From Marmoricola endophyticus (lineage in GTDB: Bacteria > Actinomycetota > Actinomycetes > Propionibacteriales > Nocardioidaceae), in NCBI RefSeq assembly GCF_014644415.1, contig NZ_BMKQ01000001.1:186001-250000 (forward strand): DNA of 64,000 nt. The letters are read 5' to 3'. Below the pieces are notes generated by a model. That model was not told where the DNA came from, made no database searches, and saw only the letters and a list, made by a program, of their open reading frames with translations. The position numbers and the translations under genes were made by a program. Shown here piece by piece: positions 45,531-55,787 of the stretch (within the stretch, counting starts at the first letter, position 1; each line of letters starts with the position of its first letter).

Positions 45531-46401
45531 CGCGGCGTCCACGGGACGCCCGCCCACGTCGCTCCGGGTGGTCTCGGCCGGGCCGCAGACCACCGTGCAG
45601 GACTGCGGGCGCCCGGGGTACGCCCACCTCGGGGTCCCACGCTCCGGGGCCCTGGACGAGCCGGCGCTCCGGCTGGCCAACCGGCTGGTCGGCAACCCCG
45701 AGGACGCCGCCGGGCTGGAGTGCCTGCTGGGTGGCGTCGTCCTCGAGGCGGAGGCCTCGACCGGGGTGGCGGTGACCGGGGCGTTCGCCCCGGTCCGGGT
45801 CGAGGGGCGCCTGCTGCCGTGGGGCGTCGCGGTCGGCGTCCCGCGGGGCGGTCGCGTCGAGATCGGCGCGCCCACGCAGGGGCTGCGGGTGTACGTCGCG
45901 GTCGACGGGGGGATCGACGTGCCGCCGGTCCTGGGGTCGAGGTCGACCGACGTGCTGTCGGGTACCGGCCCGGCTCCGCTGGCCGACGGTGACCGGCTGC
46001 CGGTGGGGGCAGGTCGCGGCGCGCCCTCCGACGCGGAGGCCGCACCCGTACCGGTCCGGCGCGAGCTGCGGCTGCGCCTGGGCCCGCGGGACGACTGGTT
46101 CACCTCCGCCTCGCTCGCCGGGCTGGAGCAGGCGACGTACACCGTCTCCGGCGACTCCAACCGGGTCGGTCTCCGTCTGGACGGCGCCGGGCTGGAGCGC
46201 GCCCGCGACGGTGAGCTGCCCAGCGAGGGCCTCGTGCTGGGCAGCGTGCAGGTCCCGCCGAGCGGTCAGCTGGTGGTGTTTCTGGCCGACCACCCGACGA
46301 CCGGCGGCTACCCGGTCGTCGGCGTGGTGGAGCCGGAGGACCTGGCCGCGTGCGCGCAGCTGCGCCCCGGTGACGCGGTACGCCTGCGGCTGCTGCGCTG
46401 A
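45523..46401 (+). CDS. pxpC: 5-oxoprolinase subunit C (biotin-dependent carboxyltransferase fold)
   Basis: A 292-residue protein of the allophanate hydrolase subunit 2 family, with VQDCGRPGYAHLGVPRSGALD near the N-terminus and QTTGGYP-like FLADHPTTGGYPVVG near residue 252. With PxpA and PxpB it completes the oxoprolinase complex, which recovers glutamate from spontaneously formed pyroglutamate. GTG start inside pxpB. It is convergent with dinB, with only 3 bases between the stops. Confidence 0.92.
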   Translation: MGDAASTGRPPTSLRVVSAGPQTTVQDCGRPGYAHLGVPRSGALDEPALRLANRLVGNPEDAAGLECLLGGVVLEAEASTGVAVTGAFAPVRVEGRLLPWGVAVGVPRGGRVEIGAPTQGLRVYVAVDGGIDVPPVLGSRSTDVLSGTGPAPLADGDRLPVGAGRGAPSDAEAAPVPVRRELRLRLGPRDDWFTSASLAGLEQATYTVSGDSNRVGLRLDGAGLERARDGELPSEGLVLGSVQVPPSGQLVVFLADHPTTGGYPVVGVVEPEDLAACAQLRPGDAVRLRLLR

Positions 46402-46404
46402 GGC

Positions 46405-47748
46405 TCAGCGCCGCGGCCGGTGCAGCGAGCGCAGCTCGGGATCGTCCAGGGGGAAGGACATCACCCGTCCGGGGCCGGTGTCGGCGCTCTCGAACCGCAC
46501 GGTGACCACGCCCCGACCGGAACCCCAGACCCAGCCTCGTCCGTGCTGGTCGTGCTCGACGTCCACGCCGGGCGAGTACGGCGGCCTGACCTCCGGCAGG
46601 TCCGTTGGCACGGGGGAGTCCGGCTCGGCCACGTCGTCGGGTGCGGGCCCCTCCTCGGCGAAGAGGTCCTCCTGCACCCAGTCCGCCAGGCCCGAGACAC
46701 CCACGCCGAGGAGCCGGACGCCACCGGAGGTGTCGAGGTCGGCGAGCAGCGACCGGGCCGTCGTGCCGATGACGCGGGGCTCGTCGGTCGGGCTGCGCAG
46801 CGTGGAGGAGCGGGTCAGGGTGGAGAAGTCGTGCATCCGGACCTTCAGCGTGACCGTACGACCGGAGAGCCGTGCGGCGCGCAGCCGCTCGGTGACCTTG
46901 ACCGCCTGGCGCTCGATCAGGCCCTCGAGCAGCCGGCGGTCGACGTGGTCGACGTCGTAGGTGTCCTCGATGCTCACCGACTTGGCCTCCCGCTCGGGCT
47001 CGACGGCCCGGTCGTCGCGTGCGCGGGCCATCTGGTGCAGCGCGCGGCCGTGGGCCTGCCCGAGCGTGCGGACCAGCTCGTCCTCGGTGACGCCGAGCAG
47101 CTCGTCGACGGTGTGGACGCCGATCCGCCGCAGCCGCTCGCTGGTCGCCGGCCCCACCCCGGGAATGACCCCCACGGACATCGGCCGCAGCAGGTCGGTC
47201 TCGCTGCCGGGTTCGACCACGACCAGCCCGTCGGGCTTGTCCAGGTCGCTGGCGATCTTGGCCAGCAGCTTGGAGCTGGCGACGCCCACCGACCCGGTCA
47301 GTCCTCCCGTCACCTCCGCGACCGCGGCCTTCAGGGCGGCGGCGAACGCGCGCAGCGAGTCCGGGTCGGTCGGGTCGAGCGTCGCGAGCCCGACCGGTCC
47401 GGGGTCGGCGGCCTCCAGGTCGACGAAGGCCTCGTCCAGCGACAGCGGCTCGACCAGGGGGGAGATGCTGCGCAGCAGACCCATCACCTGTGCGCTGGTC
47501 TCCTGGTACGCCGCGAACCGTGGTGTCAGGAAGGCGGCGTACGGGCACCGCCGCCGCGCCTCGTGGCTCGGCATCGCGGAGTGGACGCCGAAGACGCGCG
47601 CCTCGTAGGAGGCGGTGGCGACCACGCCGCGCCCGCCGATCCCGCCGACCACCACCGGCTTGCCGCGCAGGGACGGCTTGTCGCGCTGCTCGACGGCGGC
47701 GTAGAAGGCGTCGAGGTCGATGTGCAGGATCGACGCCGCGGACCGCAT
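46405..47748 (-). CDS. dinB: DNA polymerase IV
   Basis: A 447-residue Y-family translesion polymerase. Catalytic acids are Asp11 and the Asp105/Glu106 pair in SLDEAF, and the steric gate position is Tyr16. The helix-hairpin-helix thumb segment VIPGVGPATSERL is near 194 and the little finger runs to about 355. Q359-E-D-L-F363 matches the beta-clamp binding motif. A further 85 residues follow that are acidic and proline-rich, with a short beta-type end (FPLDDPELRSLHRPRR). The ATG at 47746-47748 has GAGGA upstream; a longer frame runs back into the divergent promoter. Confidence 0.93.
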   Translation of the reverse strand: MRSAASILHIDLDAFYAAVEQRDKPSLRGKPVVVGGIGGRGVVATASYEARVFGVHSAMPSHEARRRCPYAAFLTPRFAAYQETSAQVMGLLRSISPLVEPLSLDEAFVDLEAADPGPVGLATLDPTDPDSLRAFAAALKAAVAEVTGGLTGSVGVASSKLLAKIASDLDKPDGLVVVEPGSETDLLRPMSVGVIPGVGPATSERLRRIGVHTVDELLGVTEDELVRTLGQAHGRALHQMARARDDRAVEPEREAKSVSIEDTYDVDHVDRRLLEGLIERQAVKVTERLRAARLSGRTVTLKVRMHDFSTLTRSSTLRSPTDEPRVIGTTARSLLADLDTSGGVRLLGVGVSGLADWVQEDLFAEEGPAPDDVAEPDSPVPTDLPEVRPPYSPGVDVEHDQHGRGWVWGSGRGVVTVRFESADTGPGRVMSFPLDDPELRSLHRPRR

Positions 47749-47882
47749 GGCGCGATCCTCCCACCGTGCACCGACGTCGGTCGGAGCCGTTCCCCGTCCA
47801 CAGGGGGCGACGTCTGCGACGTGCTCCACAGGACGGACCGCCGGGGGCCGCTCCCGTCCGGGGCCCGCACGAGGCTGCCGCC

Positions 47883-48908
47883 ATGAGCACCCACGTCCCC
47901 TCCAGCGGGCCGCCGTCCGACGCCGGTGAGTCGCGCTTCACCGTCCGCAGCACCGACGACGTCATCGCCCTGGTCCCGCTGGTGCTGGGCTTCCACCCCT
48001 CCGAGTCGGTGGTGATGCTGACCTTCGGCGCGCCGACCGGCTCGTTCCACGCCCGCGTCGACCTGCCCCGGGCACCCGACGACGTCGAGGAGGTCGCCGG
48101 CCTGCTGGCACGTGCGGTCGCGGCCAACGGCGCCACCACGGTGATGCTGGTGGTCTGCAGCGAGGACCACGAGGACGCCGTCCTCGTCGTCGACGCCGTG
48201 GGCCCGTCCCTCGGGCGGGCGGGGGCCGACCTGGTCGAGGCGGTGCGGATCGACGGACGTCGCTGGTGGTCCCTGCGCGAGGACCTGCCCGTGCCGCACC
48301 CGTACGACGTCTCGACCCACCCGTTCACGGTGCAGCACGTCCTCGCCGGTGAGGTCGTGCGCCCGGACCGGCAGGCGGTCGCGGACTCCTTGGTGCGAAC
48401 CGACGAGGAGGGGGCACGCCGGCTGTCGTACGCCGTCCAGGAGCTGCGTGCCCAGCACCGCGACCCGCGCCTCGAGGCGGCCTGGTTGCGGGACTGGCTC
48501 TGCGACCGCGCGGAGCAGCCTCGAGACACACCCGAGCGGCCCGTGGAGGAGGACGACGTGGCCCGGGTGCTGGCCCTGGTGCAGGCCGACGAGCAGCGTG
48601 AGGTCGCGTGCCTCGACCTCACCCGCGAGCGCGCGCGCCCGCTGTGCGCGACGTGGACCGAGATCGTGCGGCGCGCCCCGGACGGGCTCACCGCGGGCCC
48701 GTCGGCGGTCCTGGCCCTGACGGCGTGGCTGGCCGGCAACGGGGCCCTGGCGTGGTGCGCCATCGACCGCGTACGCCCCGGGGAGCCGGGGGTGGAGCTG
48801 GCACGTGCGGTGGCGAGAGCGCTGCAGCAGGCGGTGCCCCCGTCGTCGTGGGACCCGCCCGACCCGGACCGGTGCAGGGTGCTGCAGGTCGACGATCGGG
48901 CGTCATGA
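47883..48908 (+). CDS. DUF4192 protein
   Basis: A 341-residue protein of the actinobacterial DUF4192 family, recognised from the N-terminal pattern VRSTDDVIALVPLVLGFHPSESVV and the later LTAWLAGNGALAWCAIDR (near 282). No catalytic motif or membrane segment is seen and no function is known to me. The ATG at 47883 is preceded by GAGGCT 6 bases away, resembling a weak leaderless promoter; longer frames run antisense into dinB. It stands divergent to dinB. Confidence 0.8.
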   Translation: MSTHVPSSGPPSDAGESRFTVRSTDDVIALVPLVLGFHPSESVVMLTFGAPTGSFHARVDLPRAPDDVEEVAGLLARAVAANGATTVMLVVCSEDHEDAVLVVDAVGPSLGRAGADLVEAVRIDGRRWWSLREDLPVPHPYDVSTHPFTVQHVLAGEVVRPDRQAVADSLVRTDEEGARRLSYAVQELRAQHRDPRLEAAWLRDWLCDRAEQPRDTPERPVEEDDVARVLALVQADEQREVACLDLTRERARPLCATWTEIVRRAPDGLTAGPSAVLALTAWLAGNGALAWCAIDRVRPGEPGVELARAVARALQQAVPPSSWDPPDPDRCRVLQVDDRAS

Positions 48909-48956
48909 GCGGCGACGACCTTGCCCGGAGCCCGGTGCGGCACCGTCCGCTCGGTC

Positions 48957-48962
48957 TAGGGT
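48957..48962 (+). promoter_or_regulatory. -10 box TAGGGT (leaderless)
   Basis: TCTAGGGT contains TAGGGT, 6 bases before ATG 48969 of the glutamate-cysteine ligase-like gene; no ribosome binding site is present. Confidence 0.5.
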
Positions 48963-48968
48963 CGGTCC

Positions 48969-50438
48969 ATGGGCGAGGAGGTCGAGCACCAGGAGTTCTC
49001 CCGTGCGGACCGGACCCAGCACCGCGAGAAGGTGCGTCGCAGTCTCGACGTGCTGGCCCGCATGCTGGCGGAGGCGCGGTTCGACGCCGACGACCCGATG
49101 ACGGGCCTGGAGATCGAGCTCAACCTGACCGACGCGCGCGGCGAGCCCGTGCTGCGCAACGCCGAGGTGCTGGACTCGATCGCCGACCCGGACTTCCAGA
49201 CCGAGCTCGGGCTGTTCAACATCGAGATCAACTCGACGCCGCGACGCCTGCGCGAGCGGGGGCTGTCGGTCTTCGAGGAGACCTTGCGTGCCAGCCTCAA
49301 CCAGGCCGAGGTCAAGGCGTCGGCGTCCGGTGCGCACCAGGTGATGATCGGCATCCTCCCGACCCTCGAGGAGGGGCACATGGTGCCGGCGGCGCTGAGC
49401 GCCAACCCGCGCTACCGCCTGCTCTCCGACGCCATCCTCGCCGCGCGGGGGGAGGACCTGCGGATCGACATCGCCGGTGCCGAGCGGCTCCGGACCACCT
49501 CGGAGACGATCATGCCGGAGGCGGCGTGCACGAGCACCCAGCTGCACGTCCAGGTCGGGCCGGACCAGTTCCCGGCGTACTGGAACGCCTCCCAGGCGAT
49601 CGCCGGTGTGCAGCTGGCGCTGGCGGCCAACGCGCCGTACCTCCTGGGCCGCGAGCTGTGGCGCGAGACCCGCATCCCGCTGTTCGAGCAGGCCACCGAC
49701 ACCCGCGGCGAGGAGCTGAAGGCGCAGGGCGTACGCCCGCGGGTGTGGTTCGGCGAGCGGTGGGTGACCTCCATCTTCGACCTGTTCGAGGAGAACGTGC
49801 GCTACTTCTCGGCTCTGCTGCCGGTGACCGGCGACGAGGACCCGCTCGCGGTGCTCGAGTCAGGCGGCACTCCCGAGCTGTCCGAGCTGCGCCTGCACAA
49901 CGGCACGGTCTACCGCTGGAACCGGCCGGTCTACGACGTCGTGGCCGGCGAGCCGCACCTGCGGGTCGAGAACCGGGTCCTCGCGGCCGGACCGACGGTG
50001 GCCGACACCATCGCCAACGCGGCCTTCTACTTCGGGCTCGTGCGCGATCTCGCGACCAGTGAGCGGCCGCTGTGGTCGCAGATGTCCTTCAGCGCGGCGG
50101 AGGACAACTTCCACGCCGCCGCCCGGGACGGGATCGACGCACAGGTCTACTGGCCCGGTGTCGGCCAGGTGCCCGCCACCGAGCTCGTGCTCCGTCGCCT
50201 GCTGCCGCGCGCGGCGGCAGGCCTGCGGGCATGGGGAGCGGGGGAGGACGAGATCGACCGGCTGCTGGGCATCGTCGAGCGTCGGTGCGTCGCGGGCCGC
50301 AACGGTGCGTCGTGGTTCGTCGAGCGGGTGGGGGAGCGTGAGCGCGCGGGCGACGAGCGGCACGAGGCGCTGAGGCGGACGCTGCTGGACTACACCGAGC
50401 GGATGCACGCCAACGTGCCCGTCCACGAGTGGGACTGA
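48969..50438 (+). CDS. glutamate-cysteine ligase-like protein
   Basis: A 489-residue protein of the glutamate-cysteine ligase superfamily. The ATP/metal-binding acids lie in MTGLEIELNLTD near residues 44-55 (Glu-x-Glu), followed by ELGLFNIEINSTP near 78-90 and TSTQLHVQVGP near 187. It is distinct from EgtA at 54498 and longer. Many actinobacteria carry such a gene; it may ligate glutamate to an amine or cysteine, but the true substrate is not known. It stands alone with its own leaderless promoter. Confidence 0.82.
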   Translation: MGEEVEHQEFSRADRTQHREKVRRSLDVLARMLAEARFDADDPMTGLEIELNLTDARGEPVLRNAEVLDSIADPDFQTELGLFNIEINSTPRRLRERGLSVFEETLRASLNQAEVKASASGAHQVMIGILPTLEEGHMVPAALSANPRYRLLSDAILAARGEDLRIDIAGAERLRTTSETIMPEAACTSTQLHVQVGPDQFPAYWNASQAIAGVQLALAANAPYLLGRELWRETRIPLFEQATDTRGEELKAQGVRPRVWFGERWVTSIFDLFEENVRYFSALLPVTGDEDPLAVLESGGTPELSELRLHNGTVYRWNRPVYDVVAGEPHLRVENRVLAAGPTVADTIANAAFYFGLVRDLATSERPLWSQMSFSAAEDNFHAAARDGIDAQVYWPGVGQVPATELVLRRLLPRAAAGLRAWGAGEDEIDRLLGIVERRCVAGRNGASWFVERVGERERAGDERHEALRRTLLDYTERMHANVPVHEWD

Positions 50439-50460
50439 GCCGGACGCGGGGGAGTGCGGC

Positions 50461-50859
50461 CTACGCCTTGACCGCGAGGACGGGGCAGGAGGCGTCGAGC
50501 AGGATCCGCTGCGCGTTGCTGCCCAGCACCAGCTTCCCCACGGGCGTGCGGCGGCGCAGACCGATGACGATCAGCTCGGCGGAGACCTCGTCGGCGATGC
50601 TGATCAGGTCCTCGGCCGGCTCGAGCCCCCGGACGAAGTGGCGTACCTCGTGGTCGACTCCGCTGGCGTCGAGCCGGGTGCGCACCTCGTTGAGCGCGTC
50701 CTCGATCTCCCGGGTCTGCTCCTCCGGGTGACCGTGCGCGCCACGGTTGGAGTTGACGACGACCAGGTGCGCTCCGCGCAGCTGCGCCTCGGCGACGGCA
50801 CGGTCCAGTGCGGCGTGCCCCTCGGGCTTGGGCACGTAGCCCACGACGATCGCTCCCAT
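50461..50859 (-). CDS. universal stress protein
   Basis: A 132-residue single UspA domain. The nucleotide-binding pattern Gly-x2-x..GSNAQRIL (GLRRRTPVGKLVLGSNAQ near 100-117) is intact, so it probably binds ATP. The central segment holds a charged loop (about 40-55). ATG at 50857-50859 has AAGGGG upstream, and a TAGCCT box about 50 bases away gives a short leader. Confidence 0.9.
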   Translation of the reverse strand: MGAIVVGYVPKPEGHAALDRAVAEAQLRGAHLVVVNSNRGAHGHPEEQTREIEDALNEVRTRLDASGVDHEVRHFVRGLEPAEDLISIADEVSAELIVIGLRRRTPVGKLVLGSNAQRILLDASCPVLAVKA

Positions 50860-50909
50860 GTGGTGCCCCTTCTCCGGCGTACGACACTGTGACGCCCGCG
50901 TGAGCGGTC

Positions 50910-50915
50910 AGGCTA
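50910..50915 (-). promoter_or_regulatory. -10 box TAGCCT for the universal stress protein gene
   Basis: On the minus strand GCTAGCCT contains TAGCCT; transcription would begin near 50903 with a leader of about 44 bases carrying the AAGGGG site. Confidence 0.4.
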
Positions 50916-51009
50916 GCAACGCGGGCGGCCGCAGGCCCTGTGGACGAGTCGAGCGCGTCCGGCGAGAAGGCGGCAGGGTGACCTCGAGCGGGGGCCGAGG
51001 AGGTGAGGG

Positions 51010-51426
51010 GTGGAGCAGGCGGTGTCGGAGCGCGGGTTCGCGGTGGAGGTGCGCCGCTTCGTCACCGAGCACCACCGCCGGCGCCGGATCGCGATCACCG
51101 TGCACGTCGGCGTCCCCGGTGGTGCCCGCCGCGACCTGGTCCCCGACCCCGGCTGGGACGCAGGCCTGCGCGCCGACGTGCTCGGTCGGCTGCTGGACTC
51201 GTACGCGTCCCACGACGTCTGCAGCCTGTGGCTCTCCCGCGGCGGTGGGGCAGCGGCGACCGACGCCGACCTGGCCTGGTTGCGCGCTGCCCGGGTCGCC
51301 GGTCCGGCTCGCGGGCTGCCGGTCGAGTCCTTCGTCGTGGTCACGCGGGCCGGGTGGTGGGACCTGCTGACCGGCCGCTCGCGCACCTGGGCACGCGCGA
51401 GGCCGCTGGCGGACCGTGGTGGATGA
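51010..51426 (+). CDS. hypothetical protein
   Basis: A 138-residue basic protein with no motif I recognise. It has alternating hydrophobic segments (RIAITVHVGVPGG, ESFVVVTRAGWWDLL) compatible with a small alpha/beta fold. A GTG start is preceded by GAGGTGAGG. Its end overlaps possible upstream starts of the HhH-GPD gene, so the two may be linked. Codon use is like its neighbours, which supports a real gene, but proof is lacking. Confidence 0.5.
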   Translation: MEQAVSERGFAVEVRRFVTEHHRRRRIAITVHVGVPGGARRDLVPDPGWDAGLRADVLGRLLDSYASHDVCSLWLSRGGGAAATDADLAWLRAARVAGPARGLPVESFVVVTRAGWWDLLTGRSRTWARARPLADRGG

Positions 51427-51433
51427 TCGGCTC

Positions 51434-52006
51434 ATGGGCTTCAAGATCACCGGTGATCCGCATGCCGACGCCGTACTGGACGACCCCTTCGCCCTGCTGC
51501 TCGGCATGCTGCTGGACCAGCAGTACCCGATGGAGCACGCCTTCCGTGGGCCGGCCAAGCTGCTGGACCGGTTCGGGACGCTGGACCCGCGAGTGATCGC
51601 GGACGCCGACCCGGAGGAGTTCGCCGCGGTGGCGGCGACGACGCCGGCGATCCACCGGTTCCCGGGGTCGATGGCGGCCAAGGTGCAGGCGGTCGCCCGC
51701 ATCGTGGCCGAGGAGTACGACGGCCGAGCCGAGCGGATCTGGACCGGGGCGGCCAGCGGTGCGGACCTGGTCAAGCGGGTGGAGGCGCTCCCGGGGTTCG
51801 GCAAGCAGAAGGCGAAGATCTTCACCGCGCTCGTGGCCAAGCAGGCTGAGTGCCGCCCGGAGGGCTGGCAGAAGGCGGTGGGGGACTACGCGCTGGAGGG
51901 CTACCGCTCCGTGGCCGACGTGGTCGGGCCCGAGTCGCTGGAGCGGGTGCGGGCCTACAAGAAGGAGCAGAAGGCGGCGACCAGGAACGCCTCACGCGCG
52001 ACCTGA
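51434..52006 (+). CDS. HhH-GPD-type DNA repair protein
   Basis: A 190-residue protein with the helix-hairpin-helix motif [15 protein letters not shown] (near residues 120-134) and an N-terminal [19 protein letters not shown] segment typical of 3-methyladenine/endonuclease III-like glycosylases. The catalytic Asp expected about ten to twelve residues after the hairpin is not obvious (the stretch reads [12 protein letters not shown]), so activity is uncertain. ATG 51434 begins the family N-terminus and stands 6 bases after GATGAT. It lies before the principal sigma factor gene. Confidence 0.8.
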   Translation: MGFKITGDPHADAVLDDPFALLLGMLLDQQYPMEHAFRGPAKLLDRFGTLDPRVIADADPEEFAAVAATTPAIHRFPGSMAAKVQAVARIVAEEYDGRAERIWTGAASGADLVKRVEALPGFGKQKAKIFTALVAKQAECRPEGWQKAVGDYALEGYRSVADVVGPESLERVRAYKKEQKAATRNASRAT

Positions 52007-52038
52007 CGCCGTCGTACGTCGCGATGCCGTCCTCGCTC

Positions 52039-52066
52039 TTGGTTGTTTCTCAGGTCGTGGCAGAAT
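52039..52066 (+). promoter_or_regulatory. possible promoter of the principal sigma factor gene
   Basis: TTGGTT (52039-52044) and CAGAAT (52061-52066) are 16 bases apart, about 80 bases before the start codon. Moderate match only. Confidence 0.35.
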
Positions 52067-52145
52067 GACGCAGCGGTGTTTGACAGGCGCGGCGCTTGCC
52101 GTGCTCTCACACCCGGTCACCCCGTCTGCCCCCGAGAGGTTCTCT

Positions 52146-53462
<1,317 letters not shown>

Positions 53463-53486
53463 CTCCGGCAGCACTCCACAGGCACT

Positions 53487-53529
53487 ACGACAGGGCACCC
53501 TCCGCACACCGCGGAGGGTGCCCTGTCGT
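53487..53529 (+). terminator. terminator after rpoD
   Basis: A perfect 19-pair hairpin, arms 53487-53505 and 53511-53529 with loop ACACC, 24 bases after the rpoD stop. Confidence 0.88.
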
Positions 53530-53587
53530 CTCGGCGGGCGTGACGCGGATCAACTCCGCCATGGCGTGCAGCAGCGAGTTGGAACGA

Positions 53588-53593
53588 TAAAAT
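53588..53593 (+). promoter_or_regulatory. -10 box TAAAAT (leaderless)
   Basis: TAAAAT lies 6 bases before ATG 53600 with no ribosome site between; it is the most AT-rich short stretch nearby. Confidence 0.45.
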
Positions 53594-53599
53594 GACGCC

Positions 53600-53842
53600 A
53601 TGACGAACTCTCTGGTCCACGATCTCGACGTCCTCCACGCCGGGTACGTCTCGGCGGTCAACAACGCGGTCGCCGACGGTGACCTCGCCCTGGCCGAGGA
53701 GCTGGCCGCCGGCTACGAGCACGACGCGATCGAGATGATGGCCGCTCGGGAGGGTCTCGAGCACCTGCTGCCGCTGCGCCGCGTGCCTCCGCGGTCGCGG
53801 CTCCGCACGGTCGTCGCCCGGGCGCTCGGCCGCGCCGCCTGA
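53600..53842 (+). CDS. small hypothetical protein
   Basis: An 80-residue protein, largely helical, with an acidic N-terminal half (LHAGYVSAVNNAVADGDLALAEEL) and a basic Arg-rich C-terminus. I recognise no domain. A well-placed TAAAAT box 6 bases before the ATG and normal codon bias support a real gene. Confidence 0.65.
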   Translation: MTNSLVHDLDVLHAGYVSAVNNAVADGDLALAEELAAGYEHDAIEMMAAREGLEHLLPLRRVPPRSRLRTVVARALGRAA

Positions 53843-53873
53843 GCTCTCCGTGGGCGGTGGTTGACTGGCGCGG

Positions 53874-54347
53874 GTGAACGGATCGACGCTCGCTCTCGTC
53901 GTCGGGCTCGTGCTCGTCCTGGTCGTGCTGCTCGGTCTGGGCGTCGTCCTGGTCCAGCGGCTGCGCCATCAGGCGACAGCGGCCGGTCGCGCCCTCGCCG
54001 ACGAGCTCGACGGGCTCACCGTGCTGCGTGGTCCCGCGCCTGCGGAGTACGCCGGCGGCACGGCCGACGTGCTGCGTGAGCGCTCGCGCGGGGTGCTGGT
54101 GCTGACGCCGGGTCGGCTGCTGTTCCGTGAGCTCTCCGGCGGGCGCCTCGACGTCGACCTCACTGGAGCGGAACCCCTCGTCGCAGAGACCTACGACGGG
54201 ATGCGCCGCCCTCCGCGCGGCACGGCACCGGCCCCGCATCTCGTGGTGCGCAGCGAGCGGGCCACCGTCGGGTTCGTCGTCGCGGAGCCGGAGGAGTGGC
54301 GGACCGCGATCGACGCGGACCGAGGCGACGACCGCCCGTCGGGGTGA
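53874..54347 (+). CDS. membrane-anchored protein of unknown function
   Basis: A 157-residue protein with one N-terminal helix (about residues 5-28) and a cytoplasmic or extracytoplasmic beta-type domain (VLVLTPGRLLFRELSGGRLDVDL near 74-96, reminiscent of a PH-like small domain). GTG start; 31 bases after the previous stop. No function is assigned. Confidence 0.6.
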   Translation: MNGSTLALVVGLVLVLVVLLGLGVVLVQRLRHQATAAGRALADELDGLTVLRGPAPAEYAGGTADVLRERSRGVLVLTPGRLLFRELSGGRLDVDLTGAEPLVAETYDGMRRPPRGTAPAPHLVVRSERATVGFVVAEPEEWRTAIDADRGDDRPSG

Positions 54348-54497
54348 ACCCTGGCTGAACACGCCCGCCCGGTGTTGGGTTCTGGGCCGGTATCCGCGAT
54401 GGTGGAGGGGTACGACGACGAGGACGGTCACGACGACCGCCCCCGCACCGACCCGCGGCCGAGACTCGGCCGGTCCGGACCAGGAGGGGGTACGACG

Positions 54498-55787
54498 ATG
54501 ACCGCGACCGCAGTTGTCGACCACCAGCATGTGCAGGACGACGTGCCGCTCGACGAGCTGGGCGATCCCGTCGAGGTCGCTCGTGCGCACGTGCTCGACT
54601 CGGCGCTGACCGAGAGCGAGGTCGGGCCGGTCGGGCTCGAGCTCGAGCTCCACCTCGTCCCCGCCGACGACCCGTCGCGCCGTCCGACGTGGGCGGAGGT
54701 ACTCGACCTCGTGGCCGGGCTGCCGGCGATGCCACAGGGCAGCGCGGTGACCCTCGAGCCGGGCGGTCAGATCGAGCTGTCCACCCCGCCGGCCGACGGC
54801 GTGGTGGCCGCGGTCGAGGCGCTGCGTGCCGACCGTCAGGTGCTGCGCGACGCACTGTCCGGCGCGGGTTTCGGGGCCGCGCCACTGGGCGCCGACCCGG
54901 CCCGGGCGGCGCGACGGATCAACCCGAGCCAGCGCTACGACGCCATGGAGACGCACTTCGACGCACTCGGCTGCGCCGGCGCCGGGCGGGCGATGATGAC
55001 GGCGACCGCTGCGCTGCAGGTCAACCTCGACGCAGGGCGGCGCGAGCAGTGGGACGAGCGGCTGCACCTGATCCGCAGCCTGGTGCCGGTGCTGCTCGCG
55101 GTCTCGAGCACCTCGCCGTACCTCGGTGGGACGAGCGACGGCTGGCACTCGATGCGGCAGGGCACCTGGCAGGGGATCGACCACGGCCGCAGCGATCCCG
55201 TCTCGCAGGGCGAGCCGCGGGCGGCATGGGCCTTCTACGCGCTGTCCGCGCCGGTGATGCTGCTGCGCGGTGAGCCCGCCGACGACGGCAGCGTCCACTG
55301 CGAGCCGGTGACGACGCGGGTCCCCTTCGCCGCCTGGCTGCGCGGCGAGTCGCCGTTCGACCGCGCGCCCACGCTCGCTGACCTCGACTACCACCTGACC
55401 ACGCTGTTCCCGCCGGTCCGACCGCGCGGCTGGGTCGAGATCCGCTGCCTGGACGCGATGCCGGACCGCTGGTGGCCGGCGATGGCCGCGATCACGGCGA
55501 CGTTGGTCGACCACCCCGATGCCGCGGCGCAGGCGCTCGAGCACGTCGAGCCGGTCGCGGAGGAGTGGCAGCGCGCGGCGCGCGACGGGCTTGCGGACCC
55601 GGCCGTACGCGCCGCCGCGGTCGGCTGCCTGGAGATCGCTCTCGCCCACGCACCCGACGCGCTGCGCGACGAGGTCGGCGAGCTGGTCGAGCTGCTGGTC
55701 TCCGGGCCCGGCCCGGCCGGCCTGCTTCGCCGCCACGCCGACGCCCACGGACCGCTGTCCCTGCTCGAGGAGGAAGCACGTGCCTGA
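54498..55787 (+). CDS. egtA: glutamate-cysteine ligase EgtA (ergothioneine)
   Basis: A 429-residue ligase making gamma-glutamylcysteine, the sulfur donor for ergothioneine. The Glu-x-Glu metal site is in [10 protein letters not shown] (near residues 47-56), and QIELSTPP (near 93) and [11 protein letters not shown] (near 169) match the GCS2-type active site. The ATG at 54498 is 7 bases after a very strong AGGAGGGGG site, which rules out the longer frame. The end overlaps egtB by 8 bases. The assignment to EgtA rests mainly on egtB and egtD next to it. Confidence 0.9.
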   Translation: MTATAVVDHQHVQDDVPLDELGDPVEVARAHVLDSALTESEVGPVGLELELHLVPADDPSRRPTWAEVLDLVAGLPAMPQGSAVTLEPGGQIELSTPPADGVVAAVEALRADRQVLRDALSGAGFGAAPLGADPARAARRINPSQRYDAMETHFDALGCAGAGRAMMTATAALQVNLDAGRREQWDERLHLIRSLVPVLLAVSSTSPYLGGTSDGWHSMRQGTWQGIDHGRSDPVSQGEPRAAWAFYALSAPVMLLRGEPADDGSVHCEPVTTRVPFAAWLRGESPFDRAPTLADLDYHLTTLFPPVRPRGWVEIRCLDAMPDRWWPAMAAITATLVDHPDAAAQALEHVEPVAEEWQRAARDGLADPAVRAAAVGCLEIALAHAPDALRDEVGELVELLVSGPGPAGLLRRHADAHGPLSLLEEEARA

